The notes under the pieces were generated by a model. That model was given only the letters and a program-made list of their open reading frames with translations. It was not told the origin of the DNA and did not search any database. This document shows, in pieces, positions 8,514 to 16,405 of a DNA stretch of 64,000 nt. A program made the position numbers and the translations under genes. The stretch spans positions 1-64,000 of the forward strand of contig NZ_JAEMTA010000013.1 in assembly GCF_016462545.1 (NCBI RefSeq), in the 5' to 3' direction. The first letter of the stretch is position 1; each line of letters opens with the position of its first letter. The DNA is from Mycolicibacterium sp. (GTDB lineage: Bacteria > Actinomycetota > Actinomycetes > Mycobacteriales > Mycobacteriaceae).

Positions 8514-9319
8514 TACTTCCGCTCCGATCTGGGGACTGCCCACTCCCCGGTGAACTCCGGCTCCCGCTTGGAGGCGAAGGCCGCATATGCCTCACCCGAG
8601 TCTGCCGTGGCGAAGTTGCCCGGCTGGGCCCGGGCCTCGTTGGCCAACGCCGCGGCCAGGGTGCAGTTGGCCCCGTCGTTCAGCAGCGCCTTGCTCTGCG
8701 CCAGCGCGAAGGGTGGGCCGGCCGCCAACCGTGCCGCCAGCTCGTCGACGAAGCCGTCGATGTCCCCCGCCGGAGCCACCCAGGTGACCAGGCCGAGCGA
8801 ATGGGCCTCAGCCGCGTCGATCATGTCACCGAGCAGGACGAGCCGCTTCGCCTGCTGCAGTCCAACGAGCTTGGGCAGCAGCCACGAGCCACCGAGATCC
8901 ACGGAAAGCCCTCGCCTGGCGAAGATCTGGCTGAAGGTGGACTCCGGCGTGGCGACCACGAGATCGCACCCGAGGGCCAAGTTCCAGCCGGCCCCGACGG
9001 CCACGCCGCTCACCTTGGCCACCGTCGGCACCGAGAGCTGATGGAGCGACATCGCCACATCCGTGAGCCGGTCCAGCTTGCGTCGCGGGTGGACGTTCTC
9101 GCCGGTTCCGATGTCGGCGCCGGAGCAGAATGCACCGCCGGCACCGGTGATCACCAGCGCGCGTACGTCGCCGTCGCGCCCGGCCGCACGCAACGCCTCG
9201 GCGAGTTCTCGCCACAGCTGCGCATCGATCGCGTTCTTGCGGTGCGGTCGGTTCAGCGTCAGGGTGCGGACACCGTCACGGTCGTCGATCAGAAGGACGG
9301 GCGCGTCGAAGCCGGTCAC
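8513..9319 (-). CDS. Enoyl-CoA hydratase/isomerase family protein
   Basis: A 268-residue crotonase-fold enzyme. The oxyanion-hole segments ITGAGGAFCSGADIGTG and AGWNLALGCDLVVATPES are present, followed by FARRGLSVDLGGSWLLPKLV. The second Glu position typical of hydratases (G-E in the helix) reads D-L-G here, so isomerase or lyase activity is as likely as hydration. It lies between the CoA transferase (four-base overlap) and the thiolase, consistent with a beta-oxidation step. Confidence 0.9.
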   Translation of the reverse strand: MTGFDAPVLLIDDRDGVRTLTLNRPHRKNAIDAQLWRELAEALRAAGRDGDVRALVITGAGGAFCSGADIGTGENVHPRRKLDRLTDVAMSLHQLSVPTVAKVSGVAVGAGWNLALGCDLVVATPESTFSQIFARRGLSVDLGGSWLLPKLVGLQQAKRLVLLGDMIDAAEAHSLGLVTWVAPAGDIDGFVDELAARLAAGPPFALAQSKALLNDGANCTLAAALANEARAQPGNFATADSGEAYAAFASKREPEFTGEWAVPRSERK

Positions 9320-10554
9320 GGATACGCCGGCCCGATGGCGCCTGCGGTGCGCAGCGCAGCGATCTCGTCAGGCGTCAGGCCCAGTTCCCCAAGGACCGCG
9401 TCAGTGTGTTCACCGAGCCCGGGAACCGCACCCATGGGTGGCTCGAAGCCGGTGATGACGGGCGGCGGAAGCAGCGTGGGGATGGCGCCCTTCGGCGACT
9501 GCACCGTGCGCCACCGATCCCGCGCCGTCAACTGCGGGTGAACCACCACCTCGCTCGGCAGGTTGTACCGGGAGTTTCCGATGCCGGCTGCGTCCGCCGT
9601 GCGTTGAATGTCGACGAGATCGCGCTGGCTGCACCAGGATTCGATGGCCGCATTGATCTCGTCGCGATGTGTGCAGCGGTCCGCGTTGGTGCCGAGGCGG
9701 GGATCGTCGGCGAGGTCGGGTCGGACGATGATCTCGCGGGCCAGCCGTTGCCACTCGCGGTCGTTGGTGGTGCCGAGGACCACGGTCTGACCGTCGCGGG
9801 TGGGAAACGCGCCGTACGGTGCGACCGCGGGGGCACTGACGCCCAGCGGCTGCTGGTCGACGCCGGTGTGCTGGGTGTAGGTCAGCTGATAGCCCATGAT
9901 GTCGGTCATCACGTCGAAGAGGCTCAGTTCGACGGCGGGCGCGGCCACGTCGGCGCGTCCAGCGCGCCCGATGAGCAGCGCCATGATCGACAGGGCCGCA
10001 TACAGTCCGGTGGTGAAGTCGGCCATCGCGGGGCCCGGCTTGGCGGGCATGTCCGGATAACCGGTCACCGCACAGGAACCCGACTCCGCCTGCACCAGAA
10101 GGTCATAGGCCCGCTTGTGCGAGATGGGACCTCCGGGGCCGTACCCGTCGATCTCGACCGGAATGACGTTGGGGTGCCGCACGGCGAGATCCGCCCGTCC
10201 CAGGCCGAGGCGCGCCGTCGCTCCCGGGGCGAGGTTGGACACGAAGGCGTCGGCGTCATCGAGCAGCCGGTGCAACACGTCCATGCCCGCAGGCGATTTC
10301 AGGTTGAGCGTGATCGACTCCTTGCCGCGATTGCACCACACGAAGTGCGCCGCCATCCCGCCGGGACCATTGACCACGTCGTCGTAGTCACGTGCGAAGT
10401 CGCCTCCACTCGGGTTCTCCACCTTGATGACGCGGGCGCCGAAGTCGGCCAGCACGCGGCTACAAATCGGTGCCGCCACCGCCTGCTCCATCGCCACGAT
10501 CGTCACCCCGGCGAGGGGTGCGTTGCCGCTCGATCCCGAGCTGTCCTCAGCCAC
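9316..10554 (-). CDS. CoA transferase, CaiB/BaiF (family III)
   Basis: A 412-residue family III CoA transferase. The N-terminal Rossmann part has AAPICSRVLADFGARVIKVE and NRGKESITLNLKSPAG. The nucleophilic Asp is preserved in KRAYDLLVQAESG. The C-terminal part has GLGEHTDAVL, the usual family ending. It would activate a carboxylic acid by moving CoA from a donor thioester. It overlaps the hydratase by four bases and follows the SDR by six. Confidence 0.93.
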   Translation of the reverse strand: MAEDSSGSSGNAPLAGVTIVAMEQAVAAPICSRVLADFGARVIKVENPSGGDFARDYDDVVNGPGGMAAHFVWCNRGKESITLNLKSPAGMDVLHRLLDDADAFVSNLAPGATARLGLGRADLAVRHPNVIPVEIDGYGPGGPISHKRAYDLLVQAESGSCAVTGYPDMPAKPGPAMADFTTGLYAALSIMALLIGRAGRADVAAPAVELSLFDVMTDIMGYQLTYTQHTGVDQQPLGVSAPAVAPYGAFPTRDGQTVVLGTTNDREWQRLAREIIVRPDLADDPRLGTNADRCTHRDEINAAIESWCSQRDLVDIQRTADAAGIGNSRYNLPSEVVVHPQLTARDRWRTVQSPKGAIPTLLPPPVITGFEPPMGAVPGLGEHTDAVLGELGLTPDEIAALRTAGAIGPAYP

Positions 10555-10560
10555 GAACGA

Positions 10561-11325
10561 TCACATAACCATGCCGCCGTCGACCGGCAGCACCTGGCCC
10601 GTGACGTAGGAGGCGGCATTGGAGGCGAGGAAGACGAAGGCCCCGGCGATCTCGTCGGGATCCGCCCAGCGCTGCAACGGAATTCGCCGCATCATGTTGG
10701 CGGAGAACTTCTCGTTGGTGCGGATGGTCTCCGTCATGGGCGTGGCCGCCAGCGGGGCGAGCGCATTCACCAGGATGTCGTTGCGCGCCAGCTCGCGGGC
10801 CAGGGACTTGGTGAAGCCGATGATGCCCGCCTTGGCCATGGAGTAGTTGACCTGCCCGAGCGTTCCCGTGATGCCGGCCGCCGAGGTCACGTTGATGATG
10901 CGCCCGGTGCCGTCGGTCGCCAGGAACGGCAGCGCCGCCTGGGTCACGCGGAAGGCACCCATCACGTGAATGTCGATGAGGCGGTTGACGTTCTCCTCGC
11001 TGATGTCGGCGAACATGGCGGGGGCGGTGACGCCTGCGTTGTTGACGACGATGTTCAGCACGCCGCCGGTCATCCCAGCAGCTTGGGCTGCGGCGGCATC
11101 GGCGGACCCACGATCGGCGACGTCCAGTGCTGCGCTCTCAGCCCGGCCTCCCGCTGCCGTAATGCCCTGCGCCACCGTGGCTGCGGCGTCCTCGTCCAGA
11201 TCGGTCACCAGTACGGACGCCCCCGCCGTCGCGAGCGCGCGGGCGACGGCAGAGCCGATGCCGCCGGCCGCACCCGTGACGATCGCGGAGCGTCCCGTGA
11301 GGTCGAATAGTGGATTCATGGCCAT
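10561..11325 (-). CDS. Short-chain dehydrogenase/reductase
   Basis: A 254-residue classical SDR. It has TGAAGGIG for cofactor, VNNAG, catalytic Ser in INVTSAAGITG, YSMAKAG (YxxxK) and the usual ending YVTGQVLPVDGG. It would interconvert a hydroxyl and a keto group, plausibly 3-hydroxyacyl-CoA given its neighbours. The start at 11325 overlaps the FadE stop by one base; ATG at 11319 is an alternative. Confidence 0.93.
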   Translation of the reverse strand: MAMNPLFDLTGRSAIVTGAAGGIGSAVARALATAGASVLVTDLDEDAAATVAQGITAAGGRAESAALDVADRGSADAAAAQAAGMTGGVLNIVVNNAGVTAPAMFADISEENVNRLIDIHVMGAFRVTQAALPFLATDGTGRIINVTSAAGITGTLGQVNYSMAKAGIIGFTKSLARELARNDILVNALAPLAATPMTETIRTNEKFSANMMRRIPLQRWADPDEIAGAFVFLASNAASYVTGQVLPVDGGMVM

Positions 11326-12503
11326 CAGTAGCTCTTCGGCAGACCGAGCACCTTCGAGGCCAGGAAGTTGAGGATCATCTCCTGGCTCACGGGCGCGATC
11401 TTCATCAGGCGTGACTCACGGAAGAACCGCGAGATGTGGTATTCCTCCGAGTAGCCCATGCCGCCGTGCGTCTGCAAGGCGCGATCGGCCGCACCGAAAC
11501 CCGCATCGGCACAGAGATACTTGGCCATGTTGGCCTCGCGTCCGCACGGCTTGCCGTTGTCGTAGAGCCAGGTCGCCTTGCGCAGGACTAGTTCGGCCGC
11601 GTCGAGCCGGGCCAGCGAGTCGGCGAGTGGGAACTGGATGCCCTGGTTCATCCCGATCGGACGGTCGAACACGACGCGCTCGTTCGCGTACTTCACGGCC
11701 CGGTCCAGGGCCACCCGTCCGATGCCTAGCGCCTCGGCGGCGATCAACATCCGCTCGGGGTTCAAGCCGTGCAGGATGTACTCGAAACCCTGGCCCTCCG
11801 CACCGATTCGGTCCTCGACGGGAATGCGCAGATCGTCGATGAACAGCTCGTTCGAGCTGACGGCATTGCGTCCCATCTTCTTGATCGGCCTGATGTCGAC
11901 GTGGTCACGGTCGAGGTCGGTGAGGAACAGCGTCAGTCCGTCGGTCTTCTTGGTGACGTCGTCATACGGGGTGGTGCGGGTGAGGAGCAGGATCTTCTCC
12001 GACTCCAGCGCCTTGGAGATCCACACCTTGCGGCCGTTGACCACGTAGGAATCGCCGTCGCGCTTGGCGAACGTGGTGATGCGTGAAGTATCAAGGCCCG
12101 CACCGGGTTCGGTGACGCCGAAGCACACGTGCAGGTCACCGTCGACGATGCGGGGCAGGGTGGCAGCCTTCATCTCGTCGGAGCCGAACACCACCACCGG
12201 CTGCATGCCGAAGATCGACATGTGGATGGCGCTGGCGGCGTTCATGGCCCCACCCGAGCGCGCCACCTCCTCGGCCAGGATGGTCGCCTCGGTGATGCCA
12301 AGCCCGTGGCCGCCGTACTCCTCGGGAATGGTCATGCCCAGCCAGCCCCCGGAGGCGATGGCGTCGTAGAACTCCTGTGGGAATTCGTGCGCCTGGTCCT
12401 TGTCCATCCAGTACTGGTCGTCGAACTTCGACGCCAGCTCCGCGACGGACTTGCGGATCAGCTGCTGATCCTCCGTCAGCTCGAAGTTCATTCCGCCGGT
12501 CAC
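11325..12503 (-). CDS. Acyl-CoA dehydrogenase (FadE-like)
   Basis: A 392-residue acyl-CoA dehydrogenase. It has EEYGGHGLGITEATI, CFGVTEPGAGLDTSRI, YVVNGRKVWIS, and the C-terminal LQTHGGMGYSEEYHISRFFRESRL region. GTG at 12503 is chosen because GGAG lies six bases upstream; ATG at 12491 (MNFELTEDQQ) is the alternative. It begins the core beta-oxidation part of the operon, after a perfect 13-bp hairpin that separates it from the amidohydrolase. Confidence 0.93.
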   Translation of the reverse strand: MTGGMNFELTEDQQLIRKSVAELASKFDDQYWMDKDQAHEFPQEFYDAIASGGWLGMTIPEEYGGHGLGITEATILAEEVARSGGAMNAASAIHMSIFGMQPVVVFGSDEMKAATLPRIVDGDLHVCFGVTEPGAGLDTSRITTFAKRDGDSYVVNGRKVWISKALESEKILLLTRTTPYDDVTKKTDGLTLFLTDLDRDHVDIRPIKKMGRNAVSSNELFIDDLRIPVEDRIGAEGQGFEYILHGLNPERMLIAAEALGIGRVALDRAVKYANERVVFDRPIGMNQGIQFPLADSLARLDAAELVLRKATWLYDNGKPCGREANMAKYLCADAGFGAADRALQTHGGMGYSEEYHISRFFRESRLMKIAPVSQEMILNFLASKVLGLPKSY

Positions 12504-12545
12504 TGCACACTCCTACCCATCGAAGATCCCTTGCCCATGGTCGAA

Positions 12546-12583
12546 GTCGCCGATGCGGCCACGGAGTAATCCGCATCGGCGAC
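12546..12583 (-). terminator. Perfect 13-bp hairpin between amidohydrolase and FadE
   Basis: GTCGCCGATGCGG at 12546-12558 pairs perfectly with CCGCATCGGCGAC at 12571-12583 around a 12-base loop. It lies 20 bp after the amidohydrolase stop and 42 bp before the FadE start. There is no U-tract, so it may be a terminator, an mRNA stabiliser or a partial attenuator within the operon. Confidence 0.55.
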
Positions 12584-12603
12584 CCACGACTCTGCCTACG
12601 GCG

Positions 12604-13896
12604 TCAGTCCTTGGAGCCGCTCATGGCCTTGGCGCTGGCGGCCCACTCCTGAAAGTTGGGTCCCGCCTTGTCATGCTTGGACAGCGCCTGGATGGTGACG
12701 TCGTGCCCAGCGCTGGCGGCTCGTAGTGCGCCCACGGTGGCCTGGTCCTTGGGGACGTGGGCGAACGGTTCGAAATGGTAGAGCTTCATCGCGTTCTCGT
12801 GCGTCATCTTGTTGATCTCGTCGTCGGCCACGTCGTAGGTCTTGAACACCGCGTCGAGTTCCTCTGGGGCGCCGGGCCACATCGAATCCGAATGCGGATA
12901 ATCCATCTCCCAGCAGATGTTGTCCACCCCGATCTCGTGACGCAGCTTCACGCCGACCGGGTCGGAGATGAAGCACGTCATGAAGTGCTCGCGGAACACC
13001 TGCGAGGGCAACTTGTCGCCGAAGTCCTGGTGGGTCCACGTCGAGTGCATGTCGTAAGTCCGATCGACACGCTCGAGGAAGTAGGGAATCCACCCCGTCC
13101 CGCCTTCGCTCAGGGCGATCTTCAGATCCGGGTAGTCCTTGATCGGCTTGGACCACAAGAGATCCGCCGCCGCCTGCACGATGTTCATGGGCTGCAGCGT
13201 GATCATCACGTCCATGGGCGAATCAGGTGCGGGGATGCTCAGCTTGCCCGAGGACCCGATGTGCACGTTCATCACGGTGTCGGTGTCCACCAGCGCCTTC
13301 CACAGCGGCGTCCAGTAGTCGTCGTGGAAGCTGGGGTATCCCAGCGCGGCCGGGTTCTCGGTGAAGGTCAGCGAGTGCACGCCCTTCTTGGAGACACGGC
13401 GCACTTCGGCCGCGGCCAGCTCGGCATCCCAGATCACCGGCAGTGCCATCGGAATGAACCGCCCCGGATGCGCGCCACACCATTCGTCGATGTGCCAGTC
13501 GTTGTAGGCCTGCACCAGCGCCAGCGAGAAGTCCGAGTCGTCGGTGGCGAACAATCGGCCGGCAAAACCCGGGAACGACGGGAAGTTCATGGTCGCCAAC
13601 ACCCCGCCGGCATTCATGTCCTTGACCCGCTCGGCGGCGTCGTAGCAGCCCTTGCGAATCTCGTCCAGCCCCTGGGGCTCCAGGCCGTACTCCTCCTTGG
13701 GCCGGCCTGCGACCGCGTTCAGGGCCACGTTCGGGATGATCGTCTCGCGGAACTGCCAGGTGTCCGACCCGTCCGGGTTGTGCACCAGCCTCGGGGCGTC
13801 GTCGAGGTACTTCTCGGGCAGATGATTCTTGAACATGTCCGGCGGTTCGATGATGTGGTCATCGACGCTGATCAAGATCATGTCGTCCTTGTTCAC
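12604..13896 (-). CDS. Metal-dependent amidohydrolase (ACMSD-like, amidohydrolase 2)
   Basis: A 430-residue TIM-barrel protein of the amidohydrolase_2 group. Near the N-terminus is SVDDHIIEPPDMF, the DxH-EP form typical of mycobacterial members. Later landmarks are MNVHIG, ALSEGGTGWIPYFLERVD and WEMDYPHSDSMWPG, with the conserved Asp and His near the C-terminal metal site. Such enzymes hydrolyse or decarboxylate ring-cleavage products. It is the first gene of the leftward operon ending with the thiolase. A related protein is at 29973-31151. Confidence 0.9.
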   Translation of the reverse strand: MNKDDMILISVDDHIIEPPDMFKNHLPEKYLDDAPRLVHNPDGSDTWQFRETIIPNVALNAVAGRPKEEYGLEPQGLDEIRKGCYDAAERVKDMNAGGVLATMNFPSFPGFAGRLFATDDSDFSLALVQAYNDWHIDEWCGAHPGRFIPMALPVIWDAELAAAEVRRVSKKGVHSLTFTENPAALGYPSFHDDYWTPLWKALVDTDTVMNVHIGSSGKLSIPAPDSPMDVMITLQPMNIVQAAADLLWSKPIKDYPDLKIALSEGGTGWIPYFLERVDRTYDMHSTWTHQDFGDKLPSQVFREHFMTCFISDPVGVKLRHEIGVDNICWEMDYPHSDSMWPGAPEELDAVFKTYDVADDEINKMTHENAMKLYHFEPFAHVPKDQATVGALRAASAGHDVTIQALSKHDKAGPNFQEWAASAKAMSGSKD

Positions 13897-13974
13897 GGAA
13901 GTTCCCTTCGCATCGTGCCGATGGCACCGATTCCCATGACGTTCTCTACTAGAGGAAACTAGCCTCTCTCCAGG

Positions 13975-13991
13975 CGAGAATCAACCTAGCG
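13975..13991. promoter_or_regulatory. Asymmetric operator-like site before the amidohydrolase
   Basis: Read on the minus strand this is CGCTA-GGTTG-ATTCTCG. It carries the ATTCTC half of the window palindrome, with CGnTA replacing the other arm. It lies 79 bp upstream of the amidohydrolase start. Its relation to the symmetric sites is an inference from the repeated pattern. Confidence 0.4.
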
Positions 13992-14111
13992 AATCGGCCC
14001 AAATGCCACAGTGCCTGCAGTTTTGCCCGTTCGGGACGGCGTGCGCCGACCGTCGCCACCGACTCTTCCATTGACGTTTCAGCCGTAGGGTGGAAATCTG
14101 TTAGGCAAATA

Positions 14112-14128
14112 TGAGAATATGATTCTCG
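14112..14128. promoter_or_regulatory. Operator palindrome TGAGAAT-ATG-ATTCTCG
   Basis: Matches 13 of 14 arm positions of TGAGAAT-N3-ATTCTCA, 40 bp before the GTG of the CMD-Rieske operon. Its centre contains TATGAT (14118-14123), a -10-like hexamer, so a bound repressor would cover the promoter. A second TGAGA half-site begins 21 bp downstream at 14133. Confidence 0.72.
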
Positions 14129-14167
14129 CATGTGAGAGCATCGAAGCCGGACCGAGAGGAGGACGTC

Positions 14168-14710
14168 GTGCGCCTGCCGCCGCTGCCAGCAGCCGAGTGG
14201 GATGACGCCGTGCTGGGGGCGCTTCGACTGATGCCCGAGGAGCGGCGCAATCCCGCGGCCGCCGGCAATGCCATCGCCACGTTCGTCAACCATCCCGAGC
14301 TCACGCGCTCCTACCTCACCTTCAGCTTCTACCTGCTGACGCGGTCATCCCTCGTGCCTCGATTGCGGGAGTTGGCCGTTCTTCGGATTGCACACCTGAC
14401 CGCGTGCGCGTACGAGTGGGACGAACACGTCGCGATTGGTCAGAAGGCGGGCCTGACGCTGAAGGACATCGATGCCCTTCAGCGCGGGGAGGCAATCGAC
14501 GAGTTCGACCGGACCGTGCTCACCGCGGTCGACGAACTGGTCGAGGACACCCGGCTCTCCGACGCCACCTGGGCTGCCCTCGGCGAGCGGATGGACAAGC
14601 GGCAGCTCATGGACTTCGTCTTCACCGTCGGCGGCTACCACATGCTGGCGATGGCCCTGAACACCTTCGGCGTGGAACCCGCCGGGCTCGAACCAACCAA
14701 GGAGAACTGA
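14168..14710 (+). CDS. Carboxymuconolactone decarboxylase / AhpD-like protein
   Basis: A 180-residue CMD-fold protein from GTG at 14168, chosen because AGAGGAGG lies just upstream; a longer frame begins at 14132 inside the operator region. The family core RELAVLRIAHLTACAYEWDEH shows the Glu, Cys and His positions used for proton relay. It lacks the C-x-x-C of peroxidase AhpD. In such clusters these proteins may handle lactones or act as small hydrolase-like partners; the role here is unknown. It is first in the operon with the Rieske oxygenase, two bases apart. Confidence 0.88.
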   Translation: MRLPPLPAAEWDDAVLGALRLMPEERRNPAAAGNAIATFVNHPELTRSYLTFSFYLLTRSSLVPRLRELAVLRIAHLTACAYEWDEHVAIGQKAGLTLKDIDALQRGEAIDEFDRTVLTAVDELVEDTRLSDATWAALGERMDKRQLMDFVFTVGGYHMLAMALNTFGVEPAGLEPTKEN

Positions 14711-14712
14711 AC

Positions 14713-16080
14713 ATGGCTTTCTTCAAGAAGCCCGACGTCGGTAGCTGGACCGAGAACTGGCCCGAATTGGGCACCGCTCCAGTCAATTACAACGACTCCA
14801 TCGATCCGGAGCACTACCTGCTCGAACAGCAGGCGATCTTCCGGAAGACCTGGCTCAAGGTCGGCCGCGTCGAGCAGCTTCCCAAGCGCGGCAGTTACTT
14901 CACCCGCGAGATGCCCTCGGCGGGTCCCGGCACGTCGGTGATCATCGTCAAGGACGTGACGGACGGTCCCGACGGCAAGACCGAGACCGTCAGGGCCTTC
15001 TACAACATGTGCCGCCATCGCGGAAACAAGTTGGTGTGGAACGACTTCCCGGGCGAAGAGGTCTCCGGCGTCTGCCGCCAGTTCACGTGCAAGTACCACG
15101 CGTGGCGCTACGGGCTCAACGGCGACCTGACCTTCGTCCAGCAGGAGGGTGAGTTCTTCGATCTCGACAAGAACGACTACGGGCTGGTCCCGGTCCGCTG
15201 CGAGGTGTGGGAAGGCTTCATCTTCATCAACTTCGACGACGCCGCAGCCCCGCTGACCGAGTACCTGGGCGACTTCGCAACCGGCCTGGAGGGCTATCCG
15301 TTCCACGAGATGACCGAGCACTACGCCTACCGCTCGGAGATCAACGCCAACTGGAAGCTGTTCATCGACGCGTTCACCGAGTTCTACCACGCGCCGATCC
15401 TGCACATGAAGCAGGCAGAGAAGGAAGAGGCCGAGAAGCTGGCCAAGTTCGGCTTCGAGGCGTTGGCCTACGACATCAAGGGCGACCACTCCATGGTGTC
15501 GTCGTGGGGCGGGATGAGCCCGCCCAAGGACATCAACATGGTCAAGCCCATCGAGCAGATCCTGCACAGCGGCCTCTTCGGGCCGTGGGACCGCCCCGAC
15601 ATCAAGGGCATCCTGCCCGACGAACTGCCGCCCGCAATCAACCCGGGCCGCCACAAGACCTGGGGCACTGACTCATTCGAGTTCTTCCCCAACTTCACAC
15701 TGCTGTTCTGGGCACCCGGCTGGTACCTCACGTACAACTACTGGCCGACGGCGGTGGACAAGCACATCTTCGAGGCCGACCTGTACTTCGTACCGCCGAA
15801 GAATCTCCGCGAGCGCCTGTCGCAGGAACTGGCCGCGGTGACGTTCAAGGAGTACGCGTTCCAGGACGCCAACACCCTCGAGGCCACCCAGACCCAGATC
15901 GGCACCAGGGTCGTCACCGACTTCCCGCTGTGCGATCAGGAGATCCTGCTGCGCCACCTGCACATGACAGCACACCAGTACGTGGACAGGTACAAGGCCG
16001 GCCTCGAGCACTCCGCGGCCAACGGCAACGGAACCACCACCGGAAAGCACGCGACCACGAGGGACGAAGCGCATGTCTAA
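14713..16080 (+). CDS. Rieske non-heme iron oxygenase, alpha subunit
   Basis: A 455-residue ring-hydroxylating oxygenase large subunit. The Rieske [2Fe-2S] ligands are C100-x-H102 and C126-x2-H129 (NMCRHRG and CKYHAWRYG). The catalytic iron motif is TEFYHAPILH, with E223, H226 and H231. It would hydroxylate an aromatic or alicyclic substrate using electrons from a ferredoxin and reductase. No reductase is adjacent, and the 2Fe-2S ferredoxin at 57821-58129 is a possible partner. No beta subunit follows. Instead a small unknown protein overlaps its last eight bases. Confidence 0.94.
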   Translation: MAFFKKPDVGSWTENWPELGTAPVNYNDSIDPEHYLLEQQAIFRKTWLKVGRVEQLPKRGSYFTREMPSAGPGTSVIIVKDVTDGPDGKTETVRAFYNMCRHRGNKLVWNDFPGEEVSGVCRQFTCKYHAWRYGLNGDLTFVQQEGEFFDLDKNDYGLVPVRCEVWEGFIFINFDDAAAPLTEYLGDFATGLEGYPFHEMTEHYAYRSEINANWKLFIDAFTEFYHAPILHMKQAEKEEAEKLAKFGFEALAYDIKGDHSMVSSWGGMSPPKDINMVKPIEQILHSGLFGPWDRPDIKGILPDELPPAINPGRHKTWGTDSFEFFPNFTLLFWAPGWYLTYNYWPTAVDKHIFEADLYFVPPKNLRERLSQELAAVTFKEYAFQDANTLEATQTQIGTRVVTDFPLCDQEILLRHLHMTAHQYVDRYKAGLEHSAANGNGTTTGKHATTRDEAHV

Positions 16081-16402
16081 GTTGCCAGAGGAATTCGCCG
16101 ACCTCGAACGGTTTGCCGACTGGTGCCTGCCGACCGAGGAGGAGCGCTACTCCAAGCGCCTCGACTCCACGATGGCCGAGATGCAGGAGTTGTACGACGC
16201 GGGCATGGCGCGTCTCGAGGACATCATGGTCTATGTCGACGCCCGCTTCCCGCTCAAAGGGATGCCCGAGGACGCCAAGGCTCTGGTACACCTGGGACAG
16301 TCGATCGTGATGGTGAGCTTCCCCATCGAGGTGTGGAAGCAGCCACGTGTGCTGGACAGCGGTGCGGCATACATCAAACTCATCAAGGAGCCGGTGGTCT
16401 AA
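16073..16402 (+). CDS. Conserved unknown protein coupled to the Rieske oxygenase
   Basis: A 109-residue protein starting MSKLPEEFADLERFADWCLP, overlapping the oxygenase by eight bases. It looks soluble and helical, rich in Glu, Met and Arg in its first half (RLDSTMAEMQELYDAGMARL), with a hydrophobic strand VHLGQSIVMVSF later. It is not a beta subunit of the SnoaL type. Tight coupling suggests it assists the oxygenase or acts in the same step. I know of no assigned function. Confidence 0.8.
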   Translation: MSKLPEEFADLERFADWCLPTEEERYSKRLDSTMAEMQELYDAGMARLEDIMVYVDARFPLKGMPEDAKALVHLGQSIVMVSFPIEVWKQPRVLDSGAAYIKLIKEPVV

Positions 16403-16405
16403 CAC

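Noticed and set aside
7323..11310. Very long rightward frames opposite the thiolase-CaiB-SDR operon
   Set aside because: They mirror well-supported leftward genes and show no recognisable domain.
13951..13967. AGAGG-N7-CCTCT inverted repeat as another operator copy
   Set aside because: Arms are GC-type and do not match TGAGAAT or the CGnTA form; kept out of the motif series.
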